Shown here one piece after another: positions 43,201 to 50,524 of a stretch of 64,000 nt of DNA. This DNA is from Lacrimispora sp. BS-2. GTDB taxonomy: Bacteria; Bacillota; Clostridia; Lachnospirales; Lachnospiraceae. Position 1 is the first letter of the stretch. Every line of letters begins with the position of its first letter. The notes under the pieces were generated by a model. The model saw only the letters and a program-made list of their open reading frames with translations. It was not told the origin of the DNA and made no database searches. The translations under genes were made by a program, and so were the position numbers. The DNA is taken from NCBI RefSeq assembly GCF_040207125.1, contig NZ_CP157940.1, positions 3,596,001 through 3,660,000 of the forward strand, read 5' to 3'.

Positions 43201-46200
43201 CAGCATTCAGGATTGAGAAAAAGGGTGCTGTGGTAGAGGATGCCTGGAAAGCATTTACAGATGCCATGAAGGCGGATCCGTCATCCATGGGAGTGACAAA
43301 GGTAACTGCAACAGACAGTGCAGTAGAATTTGAGGTGGTATCTGGTAAGGTAATATTGACCGGAATCCCATACGGAACCTACACCCTGTCAGAAATCCGG
43401 GTGCCGGATGGATACGATATTACAAAGAAGCAGGCTGATATCGAATTCCGGATCGAAACCAACGGGCAGAAGGCAGTGCTTTTCAATCTTGAGGGCAACC
43501 TAATTAAGAATACCAGAACCGAATACAGCTTGAGCCTTAAGAAGGCGGATAATGCAGGCAACGACAAGGTAGCCGGAATAAAGTTCGCCATAACCGGCCC
43601 AGGAAAATATGAAAGCAGTTCATGGAACCCGTTTAGCAAAGACAGATTTAAGTTAAATGATCCGTCTGAAAGCGGATATGAAGTAAAACAGACCGATGAA
43701 GACGGACGCATTACCTGGAATCTCCCATATGGAGATTACAAAATAGAGGAGCTTGATGCAGAGGGCTATGAATCTGTGGAGCCATTTTACGTAAGAATTA
43801 CTGTGGATGGAACCGTTTCTCTGTTAGATGGGGAAGGACGGGGCGAGCTTACTTTAAATAGCTCAGAACAGAACCAGATCAACCTGAGTGTTAAGAACGT
43901 GATTAAAACCGGTTCCCTTAACTTAGAAAAGATTGACGGGGAAACCAGAAAGGCCATCGGTGGAGCGCAGTTTGAGTTAAGCGGGACCTCAGTGATTGAC
44001 GGGGCGTTTGCCGCTTACCAAAATCAGGTACTAGGTCTGGGAGTATCCCATATATCAACAGGAGATGAGGGCGGAAGGCTGTGGATCAGGTTCCAGGTAG
44101 ATGGAGCCGGAGATTCAAAGGCCGGTCTTCTGACAGAGATCCCATGCGGCAGCTACACCTTAAAGGAGATCAAGGCACCGGAAGGATATTTATTCAGCGG
44201 CGGAAGTGAATGGACCAGAGATTTTACCATTGAAAGTGCCGAAGGCGTGAGCTTTACAGGAGGCAATGGAATCGTCAATACGCCTCATGAGCTGAATATT
44301 GAAAAACGGGATCAAATGACAAAAGAGATACTTCAGGGTGCAGTGTTTGTGCTGATGACCGCAGACGGAAAGTATGTGGCTCTTGATGAAAACAATTCTT
44401 ATACTGGATTAAAGGAAAGCCAGACGGAAGGTTCCGGGTTTACTACCGGAAGCGATGGAAGAGTCACTGTAAAACGTCTCCCGGCAGGAAACTATGTTTT
44501 AAAGGAAATTGAAGCTCCTGCCAACTACGGCGTATCTGCCGATCAGGAGATTTCTGTGCTCCAATCCGGCAATACGGAGACCGTAATGGTATATGATGTG
44601 AGGAATAAGGCCAAAATACGTATTAACAAGGCTGCATCCCACAACCATGAGATGAGGCTTGACGGAGCAGTATTTGAGATTTACTCCGACAAGGACTTAA
44701 CAGCACTTGCAGGCACCATGACAACTGGAAACGGCGGCATTGGGGAATCAGAAATGCTTCCTTTAGGAACTTATTATGTGAAGGAGCAGAAAGCTCCTGC
44801 CGGTTATGAATTAAGTGACAGAGTATATGAAGTGACATTGACCAGTGAAAGAGAGGCTTATACGGTTCAGGCAGACGGAAATGACTTCGTTACCGATGAT
44901 TATGGAACCGGATCTCTGGTATTTGATAAGGTTGACAGCTTAACAGGAGAAGCTCTTGGGTTTGCCAGGTTCTCCCTGACCAGGAAAGAATCAAAGGTAG
45001 ACGGAGCATTTGAACATTTTGCAGAAGACTTAAGAAATAAGAGCCAGGATGAGCTGGAGGTAATGGGAATTAGCGGAGTTGAGACAGAAGACGGCAAGAT
45101 CCGCTTTACGGCGGTAAACGGCCATGTTGACATGAAGGGAGTCCCATATGGAACGTATACTCTTAAAGAAGAAAAGGCACCAAAGGGGTATTTGAGTCTC
45201 AATGGAAAGGCAGAGTTTGATTTTACCATTACAGAGGACCAAAGGGAAGCTGACCTTGGATACGGCAATGCGGTAATTAATGAGCGGGCTCAGTTTGAGC
45301 TTCAGCTTAAGAAAGGGGATAATCTTGGAAACACCATTAGGGGAATCCAGTTTGAGATTTTAGGCCCGGGACGGTATGAAGAAAATGGAGTCTTATCAAT
45401 TTTTGGAGCGAACCGGTTTAACACTGACGCGGACTCTGATGCCGGATTGTTTACGACGGCTGAGGATGGGAGCATTCACCTGGGACTTAAACATGGTGAT
45501 TACCAGATCAGGGAAATTACTTCTGACCGGTATGATTCCATTGAACCCTTCTATATCAGGATCGACAAGGAAGGCAAAGTAAGTATCTTAAAGGATAACA
45601 GCAGCGCAGTGTCCGTTTCAAATGACGCTCTTGTGACCATTGCTGTGACCAATAAGATCAGCACCGGAAATCTGGAAATGGAAAAGGTAGACGGTGAAAA
45701 TACCGGAAAGAGGCTTGAGGGAGCAGAATTTGTGCTGTCGAATCTTTCTACCCTGGTTCCGGGAGCCTGGGACAGCTACCGCTACCTGGCGGCGTCAGAG
45801 GGCGCTGCCTGGACGGCTGACCAGGTGGTGGGAAATACCATTACCTTTGTGCTGAACGGAAAAGGGGTTATCACAAACCTGCCATACGGCACTTACCGCC
45901 TGACTGAGAAAAAAGCACCGGATGGGTATCTTCTGGGAACAACTCCATGGACAGCAGAGTTTACCATCAATGACTCCAATAAGGAGATTAAGTATACCAC
46001 ACCAGGGCTGTTTGAAAAAACCAATGGACCGATCATGAATATGCCGTCAAAGATCACTGTGGTAAAAACTAATGCAGTCTTTGCGGATGTAAAGTTAAAA
46101 GACGCCGAGTTTATCCTGAAAGCTTCTGATGGAAGATTTGTAAAGCTGGATCATGGATCCTTTGCCGGATATACGGACGACAAGGCGGCAGCAGGAAGGT

Positions 46201-46643
46201 TTGTAACCGACAGTGACGGACAGTTTGTAGTAAAGAGACTGCCAAAGGACACCTACACATTCCTTGAGACAAAAGCTCCGGCCGGGTATCGTATCAACAA
46301 CAATATACCGCCTGTGACATTAGATGGGGTCAACAGCTTTACGATTACCGTCCAGGATGAGAAAATCAGTGGCGGCGGAGGCTCATCGGGAGGACCTTCC
46401 GGAAGGGATAATCCCGGAGGCCCTGGAGCTGCGGTAACAATCGTGCCGGACCCAATCCCGCTTGCAAACCTGCCGGGAGATGGATCTGTGGATCTGCTGA
46501 TTGTTGATGACGGAAACGTACCCCTTGCCAATCTGCCTAAGACAGGTGACAGGCAAAATGCCGCTGGTAAGATGATGGCAGCCCTGTCCGGCTTTATGTT
46601 AGCTCTTTATGCGGCACTTAGCAAAAAGAAGAAGGAAAATTAA
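31275..46643 (+). CDS. Giant LPXTG-anchored surface adhesin with many SpaA/Cna_B-like modules (5122 residues)
   Basis: Cell-wall protein, predicted to be anchored by a sortase and project from the surface. There is a signal peptide (1-38, cut after AYA), then a KASPSEATPSEA segment typical of Lachnospiraceae surface proteins. An unrecognised N-terminal domain occupies about 45-200 and an acidic low-complexity stretch about 200-330. From about 820 on, at least a dozen SpaA/Cna_B-like modules follow, recognised by GA.F.LY starts and E..AP.GY ends. They are interrupted by DUF11-like regions (about 3190-3330 and 3385-3600) and an SdrD_B-like domain (about 3620, GRIWIDDNNNGIQDE). The C-terminus has a Gly/Pro linker (about 5030), LPKTG (5087-5091), a hydrophobic helix and KKKKEN. 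Such modules usually form intramolecular isopeptide bonds. The ligand is unknown. No sortase gene lies in the window. GGAGG precedes the ATG. Confidence 0.93.
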   Translation: MKGIGKKVHRLKRVIAWLLTVAIVTGNISQLSVTTAYASETAERRSGSSANAGKASPSEATPSEAARVIDVQVTQSAIEKVLKKDFDSRPELKEDLVPFEGDQKDLVIGKLYEELEGKTLVLQKKVGKAMYLVVVSDTLDGEPFFEADKSERIRQESILKNIQIIGVNGYKDRDCEFRLRIVGDDLMITDAQMEEFAVIGENSQEEIEEKSSSTGNQSGSWGSSGSSGTGETAAVTEEEAKDQETETQETETQETSEAHKNLSEPAEEAKSQTGEVKETQREENSRETEKKSENGVKEDSKKEESKKEEGGKEQGEDSNSDKSGEALSVSSIEINGISITKHEVPVLFSAENTLATASEADNYFNGGEDADLVSAGNTKALSEEERAALMGTDVATLNGEERKTSLFSFLSQPSFGMVVHSYGMTLLNTEVNSEGRLSPYETALTYYGPDAADKKDTVEVNLSQSQTGSIKAGILYTYTITYTMQAAPLYEYAAGGKLPLFDTYENAKILFTVPDGIVIEERPGKVKLVSSDDGGKIYEISVGDEQNVIRPGKSDSITVNAYIDGNGKRAVGEEFKLPQDSVAFYADVKVADKTDKENVTYPGNVETVTYAAQPDDTTLTLVSDDAWHIKKRVYPTDHSYTVVRDGAGNPEFVDITYLIEMGMYGSSGDISRQPNGTIYQTYGRTGFKEASYKITDSLKILTENAPEAMKPVSVTAKWGDGSNVRMINNGDGSITINEFKNQGQNDADHIYVSDLAPTYSSYLVTARYPYEPFLLKYNDERIGNETVFTVNNKARLEYVKLGTDQLVTEDSDVNIAIHEVNKPAVIKIKKEIDEGLGFTQKYGLTMEKEYPGMAGFEINSLDPDNKQTPYDNYTVIDRYGQKINNKNIAVNPSSDKTESGFYATGDDGYIRIQVDPGTYVINEIANPVGTQFSSAKVGTKAVAKGDDIKVTLKAGENAEITVVNEVIGKGAIEFNKKARTWNSANLSETELNSLEGAEFILFQKNENGSLSEVKTVKSDSKGYVLFKPLTPGKYIVREKSAGGYILDNHDYEVTVEAGKTSPVKGGNNLLVNTLNEARVNVTKWMQNDKAGYIKVPGTYRGDFNNKFWFEKYAEGTWTEVGIGSKTTYSLDGSSQFTATLPVYDGSGQMIKYRVVEKVPDGYSDGNGAEAGFSQEIKGNKTYIYKTFSLEPLKTAQVDLKNNKGGTLKLQKDAWSISSESLNKNDYKNGFQFKLYYKDGNDFTEVLPNTVYTTNSKGEILVKGLDVTKDYYWSEINSSGRLEADDSEKMVISGNQVFIGPYQVVRESDTTAKAYNIPQKVPYWLYKVDITNKNNPISAQFKITRDADKTVVFSGSVTNKGKYVILDPGTEYTMEETTPPANFEKGKDIKITTPNGPIQKADLERWFTQGNEVTRRTIENKPYKSVSIKKTQYDADGTANPSAQIQFDAYVKNGSSFTKATSLISSVPTQLAPGTYYFKEVVPDGNINPYYLLSDADKEKGTHPGNPGYEISGTDVYYGPVTITAASTSSEKSLNIFLAGENKPVENYKDNGKVAVTKMDALRDIPVNGAVFGIFRADKFHINDWANSIKNPIEKVTTSGSGQAIFSSPDLKIFDSNGDRISYVIAEITPPAGYLPSFEILTTTLKEGKVITKVNGDDNGSELVIKNEPKLTIRTQKYWRDEWNYQFYPANHVLGNVKLALYRINADGVTADYVKTETTNTYDGIATFYDINRNDTYYVVEVRVPTKEETGFDFDLNMKDKTPLAEGNVEPPKILSVSDLEAGKYNAVKYTGKELAKTADSLTQNTDPLYNYKPWVQFNILKTCDGKAFDGTPHTEEPVNGAKFTLYKMKDDVKNLSGIHLENLANEDRFEKVDSYESGTRINPKTGIRENGEFDTAILETGKVYWLVEEEAAPGYQLPGGRKIVAVFAPKDSGYTGYNEMLHLYENGRNEQVAVVKNQHGDGLGGLDAYYFQIALNKWLKDSSKQNAEPTLLGGAKFQIWLLDPDNKAKLLPVQVVETGLESDSENKTGYALSRMINMGKLKAELESKGFDKASIERILKLENDNVKALFGLEEVYAPSKVQMDPTLHYLEVTIPKNQDVIDSQYFWKQGKSEKYRLMNTVLEEYPVTLAKYGYVPDSSTFGKTDEELNSLNIVKTPLSGVKFEIFQYQWANGRYSYVSIGTYTTESNGQIKIPKGLKAGRYRLKETLTTAQESKYITMYTGEDREENLWRYFTVGSTPSTVNVYNPEKPDLVIEKTTWAGDPSINLQGITFTIQKSDSSEIKAATVKLENGKYAANFKDLDSGVYTIQAEELGDGVAKSVTSGYFETASVNVGYKAKAAGEKVSLVRVGDSVTGKLATAVVKNPRLADLVIYKTDAETNESGSGMAGASFKVEYLMFRSGTDLIEGVLQNVTDKGYSKPDRDFKEISGTLTDNKDGSYTLKSCAPGWYRITEQKAPEGYTIDAQPMIVAVVGDMAGGYQGITPVTFENRKKAELTVTKKLFFGDGFINDENIAKKLPAEIVFDIYTYSNNAYKQMLDESNRPVQVKLQSFETQDGYYTAKGTALLPQKPEGGAYYLKEQENSDWMLSALGVEDNGTLQEDGYIKVGGESDFTSKNPVSITVNNQYAKAKIRLTKVDGTDPSKKLTGAAFKLYSDPELTRAVGDFTEIGQSGVYEIVFSTKLYSPGTYYIKEVNAPAGYIAITTAIPAEGLTAETGKTTEITVENQGGIDLQITKYSGNGGSESLKSGIGFELYRKSGGAWNYVGEGTTDSGGKLSFRGLELNAGDAYGVYEVTKKENGFETFRMASFEGEAGTILPITAEVVKNGETKTGLDLYVLTGDNTVTPGVYDFKAHNQEALPLKLIKNDVNKSDNPSGSMTVSMKIMEKETGKQVGDLVAVPYGETGITVPLLPGTYVIEEMAVIQNNQGYVINKDDVRTIYRKEVEVNKGAVPEPCEFTNVKQKTGVTLDKTSVTTTLKDLWWNDGQTVTYTLTPHVVNSIPLDRFVVTDTGLKMLDAGKTVLSEADYTYEKYTITGVKPGKATEQNRIKGAKTGTIMADVTFYDFNENQVGEVQSVAVSGDGEIGLVNPVNGKKVKSFQISYRDDTLKGSTENQYVLGNDFVPGSIEVTVKLNRQDPKLSNGTFKKEIKYIRNVADVAMEFRKWDTNGTLVQGQEMSQAEKEWDIPVVQSQAPTISVKKSVDPIKGIQPSDILTYTLYVKNDTTSNDPDIVPMQKPILIDYVPLGVTVSGESAGENRLLKAVSLKDAPQGVAIEKTIKKIDPETGRETLFIQLSGVLDKGESVTVEVKAQIAGSIINYGKNILNELYVTSDVLQPAFSLNQTGASFMIKTDSGSKWPSADLPRAVQLPDEKYRGYGYASDSAENTMSTGTGIVLHKEVKGNLDTRFVSGTTVGKVEKSGEDTDLADKDGTVLYRLTVNNASATDYITQLQLMDILPVKGDYSTGNFERLSDYRLKFEDIVSISIENRTDNREGRKVNDFSKEVTYSEKAINNKETALQGKDSLLNNNKNGFWSGSSSDPTAIRIKITDPEFYLAPGENLVVIYKTVVPYNTMKELDDVAYGYAVNDFATSFSYKKKLSDAADIKFDQVQTSNAVQVVLVPGKVKVSGRIWIDDNNNGIQDESIENDHLLTDLLPVLQSEYFKVSLLKYSSKSGDEDVTGAVGVSDARFLFENLIPAKPFGITGSGFTKDQENSWYSNQSLILSKLKGDDPAHYRIYVTTGTMPEGYEDLVFKLAKPTMLSTGENPEAGRSRLPDTLAEGGSNYEESRDSNFKEAKGSYASEDFFLWSTGSDYDKTKDIGFVPYRNVTINKTNEAGNPVAGAHFSVYGPYTNEEMEAFRKNGIKDAAVLGSPAAQGSTALTGGEAAWNAGELLYYRNYIVVEDGAPVGYEIAGAQSDDMVPMDSYQVEGQKAWELLSKEFKTAGTPIPSTITVKNRYVSGILEFTKLDGLTEKELGGAAFRIEKKGAVVEDAWKAFTDAMKADPSSMGVTKVTATDSAVEFEVVSGKVILTGIPYGTYTLSEIRVPDGYDITKKQADIEFRIETNGQKAVLFNLEGNLIKNTRTEYSLSLKKADNAGNDKVAGIKFAITGPGKYESSSWNPFSKDRFKLNDPSESGYEVKQTDEDGRITWNLPYGDYKIEELDAEGYESVEPFYVRITVDGTVSLLDGEGRGELTLNSSEQNQINLSVKNVIKTGSLNLEKIDGETRKAIGGAQFELSGTSVIDGAFAAYQNQVLGLGVSHISTGDEGGRLWIRFQVDGAGDSKAGLLTEIPCGSYTLKEIKAPEGYLFSGGSEWTRDFTIESAEGVSFTGGNGIVNTPHELNIEKRDQMTKEILQGAVFVLMTADGKYVALDENNSYTGLKESQTEGSGFTTGSDGRVTVKRLPAGNYVLKEIEAPANYGVSADQEISVLQSGNTETVMVYDVRNKAKIRINKAASHNHEMRLDGAVFEIYSDKDLTALAGTMTTGNGGIGESEMLPLGTYYVKEQKAPAGYELSDRVYEVTLTSEREAYTVQADGNDFVTDDYGTGSLVFDKVDSLTGEALGFARFSLTRKESKVDGAFEHFAEDLRNKSQDELEVMGISGVETEDGKIRFTAVNGHVDMKGVPYGTYTLKEEKAPKGYLSLNGKAEFDFTITEDQREADLGYGNAVINERAQFELQLKKGDNLGNTIRGIQFEILGPGRYEENGVLSIFGANRFNTDADSDAGLFTTAEDGSIHLGLKHGDYQIREITSDRYDSIEPFYIRIDKEGKVSILKDNSSAVSVSNDALVTIAVTNKISTGNLEMEKVDGENTGKRLEGAEFVLSNLSTLVPGAWDSYRYLAASEGAAWTADQVVGNTITFVLNGKGVITNLPYGTYRLTEKKAPDGYLLGTTPWTAEFTINDSNKEIKYTTPGLFEKTNGPIMNMPSKITVVKTNAVFADVKLKDAEFILKASDGRFVKLDHGSFAGYTDDKAAAGRFVTDSDGQFVVKRLPKDTYTFLETKAPAGYRINNNIPPVTLDGVNSFTITVQDEKISGGGGSSGGPSGRDNPGGPGAAVTIVPDPIPLANLPGDGSVDLLIVDDGNVPLANLPKTGDRQNAAGKMMAALSGFMLALYAALSKKKKEN
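43141..46353 (+). repeat. Duplicated A-B-A-C block of stalk modules inside the adhesin gene
   Basis: Module order here is A1 (43141), B1 (about 43515), A2 (about 43905), C1 (about 44287), D (about 44615), A3 (about 44905), B2 (about 45286), A4 (about 45661), C2 (about 46045-46353). A modules open with FTKLDGLTEKELGGAAF-like text. B modules share LKK.DN.GN and I.GPG.YE. C modules share ADGKYVALD / SDGRFVKLD and VKRLP. The two A-B-A-C blocks are each about 1.45 kb, separated by D, which suggests one segmental duplication followed by divergence. Confidence 0.75.
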
Positions 46644-46665
46644 TAAAATAAAGGAAATCTGTTTA

Positions 46666-48133
<1,468 letters not shown>

Positions 48134-48141
48134 GATAATAA

Positions 48142-48182
48142 GGGGCCTGTGTTTCCTGAAAAGGGAACTGGCCCCAATTTTT
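48142..48182 (+). terminator. Terminator of gdhA
   Basis: GGGGCC (48142-48147) pairs with GGCCCC (48170-48175), with inner pairing of GTTTCC and GGGAAC, followed by AATTTTTAAAA. Confidence 0.85.
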
Positions 48183-48316
48183 AAAATACGAAAATTATGC
48201 TGGCATTATCATCATTTATAGTATATAATAATCGGTAAGGCTTGAGGCGGAGTGTTCTTCGCCTTATTGTTTTCCAGAAAGTTAATTTAGAAAGACAGAA
48301 AGCAGGTGATGATCCT

Positions 48317-49204
48317 ATGCATAAATTCTTAAGAACCATTGGTTTCAGCCTTTATCAAAAAGACAGGGAAATAGAAAAGTTATTAGATGATCTCTGTGAA
48401 GATTTGACCGGCCTGAAACGGATTCAGATTGATGAGGAATCCAATCTCTGTGAGCTTCGCAGGGAAGTGGCTCCAGGTATGGGGATTGCTATCTTTGGAG
48501 AAATGGACCGGGAAGGAAAATTTCAAAGAAGCTATTATTATCCATATTTGAAAAGCAATGATATGACATCAGAAGTAGCCTGTTCCATCCAGCGCCATAC
48601 GGAGCGGGAAACTTACGCCGGCCTTTTGGATGAATATAAGGTAGGGATTTCCCTCATATTCTATATAGACAATTCCTTTGATTGCAGGGAACGGATCATT
48701 GATCATCATCCGCTTGAAACCAGGGATGTCTATCTTACCGGCCTTGCAGTAAGCGGAAAAGTCCTTCTTCCTATTCAGAAAACAGAAATACAAAGGGAAA
48801 AGGCCAGAGTGGCGGCAAAAGACCGTAATACGCTTTTAGAGGCAGCAAAAAACGGCGATGAAGACGCGATGGAGACCCTTACCATTGAAGATATTGATTT
48901 ATATTCCCAGGCTTCCAGAAGGGTATTGAAAGAGGATCTGTATTCCATCATTGATTCCTGCTTTATGCCCTGCGGTGTGGAATGTGACCAGTATTCCATT
49001 ATAGGAGAAATCGTAAAGATAGATGAGAAGAAAAATCAGATCACCAAAGAAGAGGTTTATGATTTTACTTTAGAGTGCAGTGATCTTATTTTCCACGTGG
49101 GAATTGCTAAAAAAGACTTGGTGGGAACTCCGGAAATCGGGCGCAGATTTAAGGGACAAATATGGATGCAGGGAACCGTGAATTTTTCTGAGCCAGTGGA
49201 ATAA
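48317..49204 (+). CDS. DUF3881-like conserved protein
   Basis: A 295-residue soluble protein from ATG 48317 (MHKFLRTIGFSLYQKD), chosen because AGGTGAT lies 8 nt upstream; the 25 residues that could be added before it have no good start. I recognise it as resembling DUF3881, a clostridial family of unknown function. No catalytic motif is visible. The middle is rich in charged helices (REKARVAAKDRNTLLEAAKNGDEDAMETL). It follows a possible -10 TATAAT at 48224-48229. It lies directly upstream of tRNA-Arg. Confidence 0.75.
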   Translation: MHKFLRTIGFSLYQKDREIEKLLDDLCEDLTGLKRIQIDEESNLCELRREVAPGMGIAIFGEMDREGKFQRSYYYPYLKSNDMTSEVACSIQRHTERETYAGLLDEYKVGISLIFYIDNSFDCRERIIDHHPLETRDVYLTGLAVSGKVLLPIQKTEIQREKARVAAKDRNTLLEAAKNGDEDAMETLTIEDIDLYSQASRRVLKEDLYSIIDSCFMPCGVECDQYSIIGEIVKIDEKKNQITKEEVYDFTLECSDLIFHVGIAKKDLVGTPEIGRRFKGQIWMQGTVNFSEPVE

Positions 49205-49217
49205 GTATAAAATTGTC

Positions 49218-49246
49218 TTGACGAAACGTCGGAATATGAATATAAT
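49218..49246 (+). promoter_or_regulatory. Promoter of tRNA-Arg(CCU)
   Basis: TTGACG (49218-49223), 17-bp spacer, TATAAT (49241-49246), giving a precursor with a leader of about 65 nt. Confidence 0.8.
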
Positions 49247-49317
49247 AGTAGACGGACCGTAAAGGAAAGCAGAGGAGAAAATCGATTCTGCCTGTTTCTT
49301 TGCAGTTTCATATAGGA

Positions 49318-49391
49318 GTTTCTGTAGCTCAGCAGGATAGAGCGTCCGCCTCCTAAGCGGAAGGCCAGCGGTTCGAATCCGCTCAGGAACA
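49318..49391 (+). tRNA. tRNA-Arg (anticodon CCU)
   Basis: All arms of the 74-nt cloverleaf can be paired: acceptor GTTTCTG with CAGGAAC (one G-U), D stem GCTC/GAGC, anticodon stem TCCGC/GCGGA with loop CTCCTAA (anticodon CCT, reading AGG), and T stem AGCGG/CCGCT with loop TTCGAAT. The 3' CCA is not encoded. It should decode AGG arginine codons. Confidence 0.96.
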
Positions 49392-49396
49392 TCATG

Positions 49397-49438
49397 AAAG
49401 ACATAGCTTTCCGCTAAGAGGAAGTTATGTCTTTTTTT
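49397..49438 (+). terminator. Terminator after tRNA-Arg
   Basis: AAAGACATAGCTTTCC pairs with GGAAGTTATGTCTTT, followed by a run of seven T. Confidence 0.85.
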
Positions 49439-49733
49439 GCTTTATAGACTAACTATGAAATTATAGAATTCTATCCAACCAAATATGCCGTTGCTTTTAA
49501 GCGTTTTACGGAATAATAAACTCCAATTTTTCACTAACCCAGCCTGTATAATTTGCCTAACAGTAAATTTTTTATCTCACAACTACAAAAGGCATATTTT
49601 TTAAGAATGGAAAAATATGTATTTTTTTGTATAAAAAAGTATGATAGTATAAAAAAGGCAAAAAATAGACGGAAATTTGTCGTACTTTTGACTATTGATT
49701 ATTTATATAACGAGACTGTAGGAGGTCACCCGA
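49439..49733. other. AT-rich intergenic stretch before the small membrane-protein gene
   Basis: About 295 bp, strongly AT-rich with many A and T runs. A possible weak promoter (TTGTAT at 49627, TATAAA at 49648) precedes a GGAGGT site. A short reading frame crosses it but has no ribosome site and overlaps the next gene, so I do not call it. Confidence 0.5.
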
Positions 49734-50048
49734 ATGAAAATAATAGGCGCTAATGACTTGTCAGAATATGAGATAAATAACGAATTAAGAAATGGCGGTA
49801 AATTGGTTATATATCAATTTTGCATATCCATTTTAGTTATGACATTTAAACGCGGTTCCGATATTTATCTCATAAGGGCTGGAGAAAGTGCGTTTGTAAA
49901 AGGTCTGGGATATACTTTACTTTCCCTCATATTCGGATGGTGGGGATTCCCATGGGGGCCAATATATACCATTGGTTCAATAATAACTAATTGTAAGGGT
50001 GGAAAAGATGTGACGCAGGAAATAATATCTTCATGTTGTGAAGAGTAA
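49734..50048 (+). CDS. Small membrane protein of unknown function
   Basis: A 104-residue protein with GGAGGT upstream of its ATG. I do not recognise a named family. The polar N-terminus (MKIIGANDLSEYEINNELRN) is followed by a first hydrophobic stretch around 24-37 (LVIYQFCISILVMTF) and a conserved-looking SDIYLIRAGESAF. A second hydrophobic region at about 57-85 is rich in Trp, Gly and Pro (GWWGFPWGPIYTIGSI), and a short tail ends SCCEE. One or two membrane passes are likely. It lies alone, between tRNA-Arg and a decayed-looking region, with its own terminator at 50155. Confidence 0.65.
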   Translation: MKIIGANDLSEYEINNELRNGGKLVIYQFCISILVMTFKRGSDIYLIRAGESAFVKGLGYTLLSLIFGWWGFPWGPIYTIGSIITNCKGGKDVTQEIISSCCEE

Positions 50049-50154
50049 ATGTACATAATAGGAGCATGATAAAATTAACTCCAGTTTACCGGTCAAGCAA
50101 TAGAGGGCACTTGCAGCCATAAAAAATCTTTTTTTCATTATTTCAAATGAAGCA

Positions 50155-50207
50155 GGTACGAAGTATGGAACAGTTTTATTAGACTGTCCAATATTTCGTA
50201 CCTTTTT
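50155..50207 (+). terminator. Terminator downstream of the small membrane-protein gene
   Basis: GGTACGAAGTATGGAACAG pairs with CTGTCCAATATTTCGTACC with few mismatches, followed by TTTTT. Confidence 0.8.
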
Positions 50208-50458
50208 CTATGTCTCAAACCCTGTATTTACGGGGATTTGCATACTTGCTATAAAATTAAGACCCAAATTAATGATGTTTGAACACCTTTACCCAAGTTG
50301 GATAGAACTGATTCTGAAATTCCTGATACATGAAAAAAGGCCCCCAAAATGAGGGTACACGAAGAAGACCGTAAGAGCCGTCGAAACACCAGATAAAGAA
50401 TTTGTGGAATCAAAAGATATTGATGTAAAAATGAATATGTTTCACGAGAACGTACATC

Positions 50459-50472
50459 TTGGCTCTAGCCAA
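50459..50472. promoter_or_regulatory. 14-bp palindrome upstream of the GH125 promoter
   Basis: TTGGCT-CT-AGCCAA lies 17 bp before the TATAAT at 50490, covering where a -35 box would be. The GH125 gene has no good -35. A regulator-binding site is plausible. Confidence 0.45.
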
Positions 50473-50524
50473 CATATCGCCCCCTCTGGTATAATAAAAT
50501 CACAAATGGAAAGGACGTGAACAA

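Larger units (their letters stand above)
50049..50524. other. 476-bp intergenic region, possibly containing decayed sequence
   Basis: It contains a terminator (50155-50207), a stretch without a confident gene, and the promoter area of the GH125 gene with TATAAT at 50490-50495. Between 50270 and 50515 both strands carry short open frames with plausible composition but no start or ribosome site: about 55 codons on plus ending just before the GH125 gene, and about 45 codons on minus ending FKHH. They may be gene remnants. Confidence 0.45.

Noticed and set aside
49318..49420. tRNA-Arg 3' end as an integration attachment site
   Set aside because: I found no repeat of the tRNA 3' end in the following few kilobases and no integrase gene, so an integrated element cannot be supported.
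50438..50453. Degenerate parS-like sequence TGTTTCACGAGAACGT
   Set aside because: Only 12 of 16 positions match, and it lies 28 kb from the perfect sites; probably chance.
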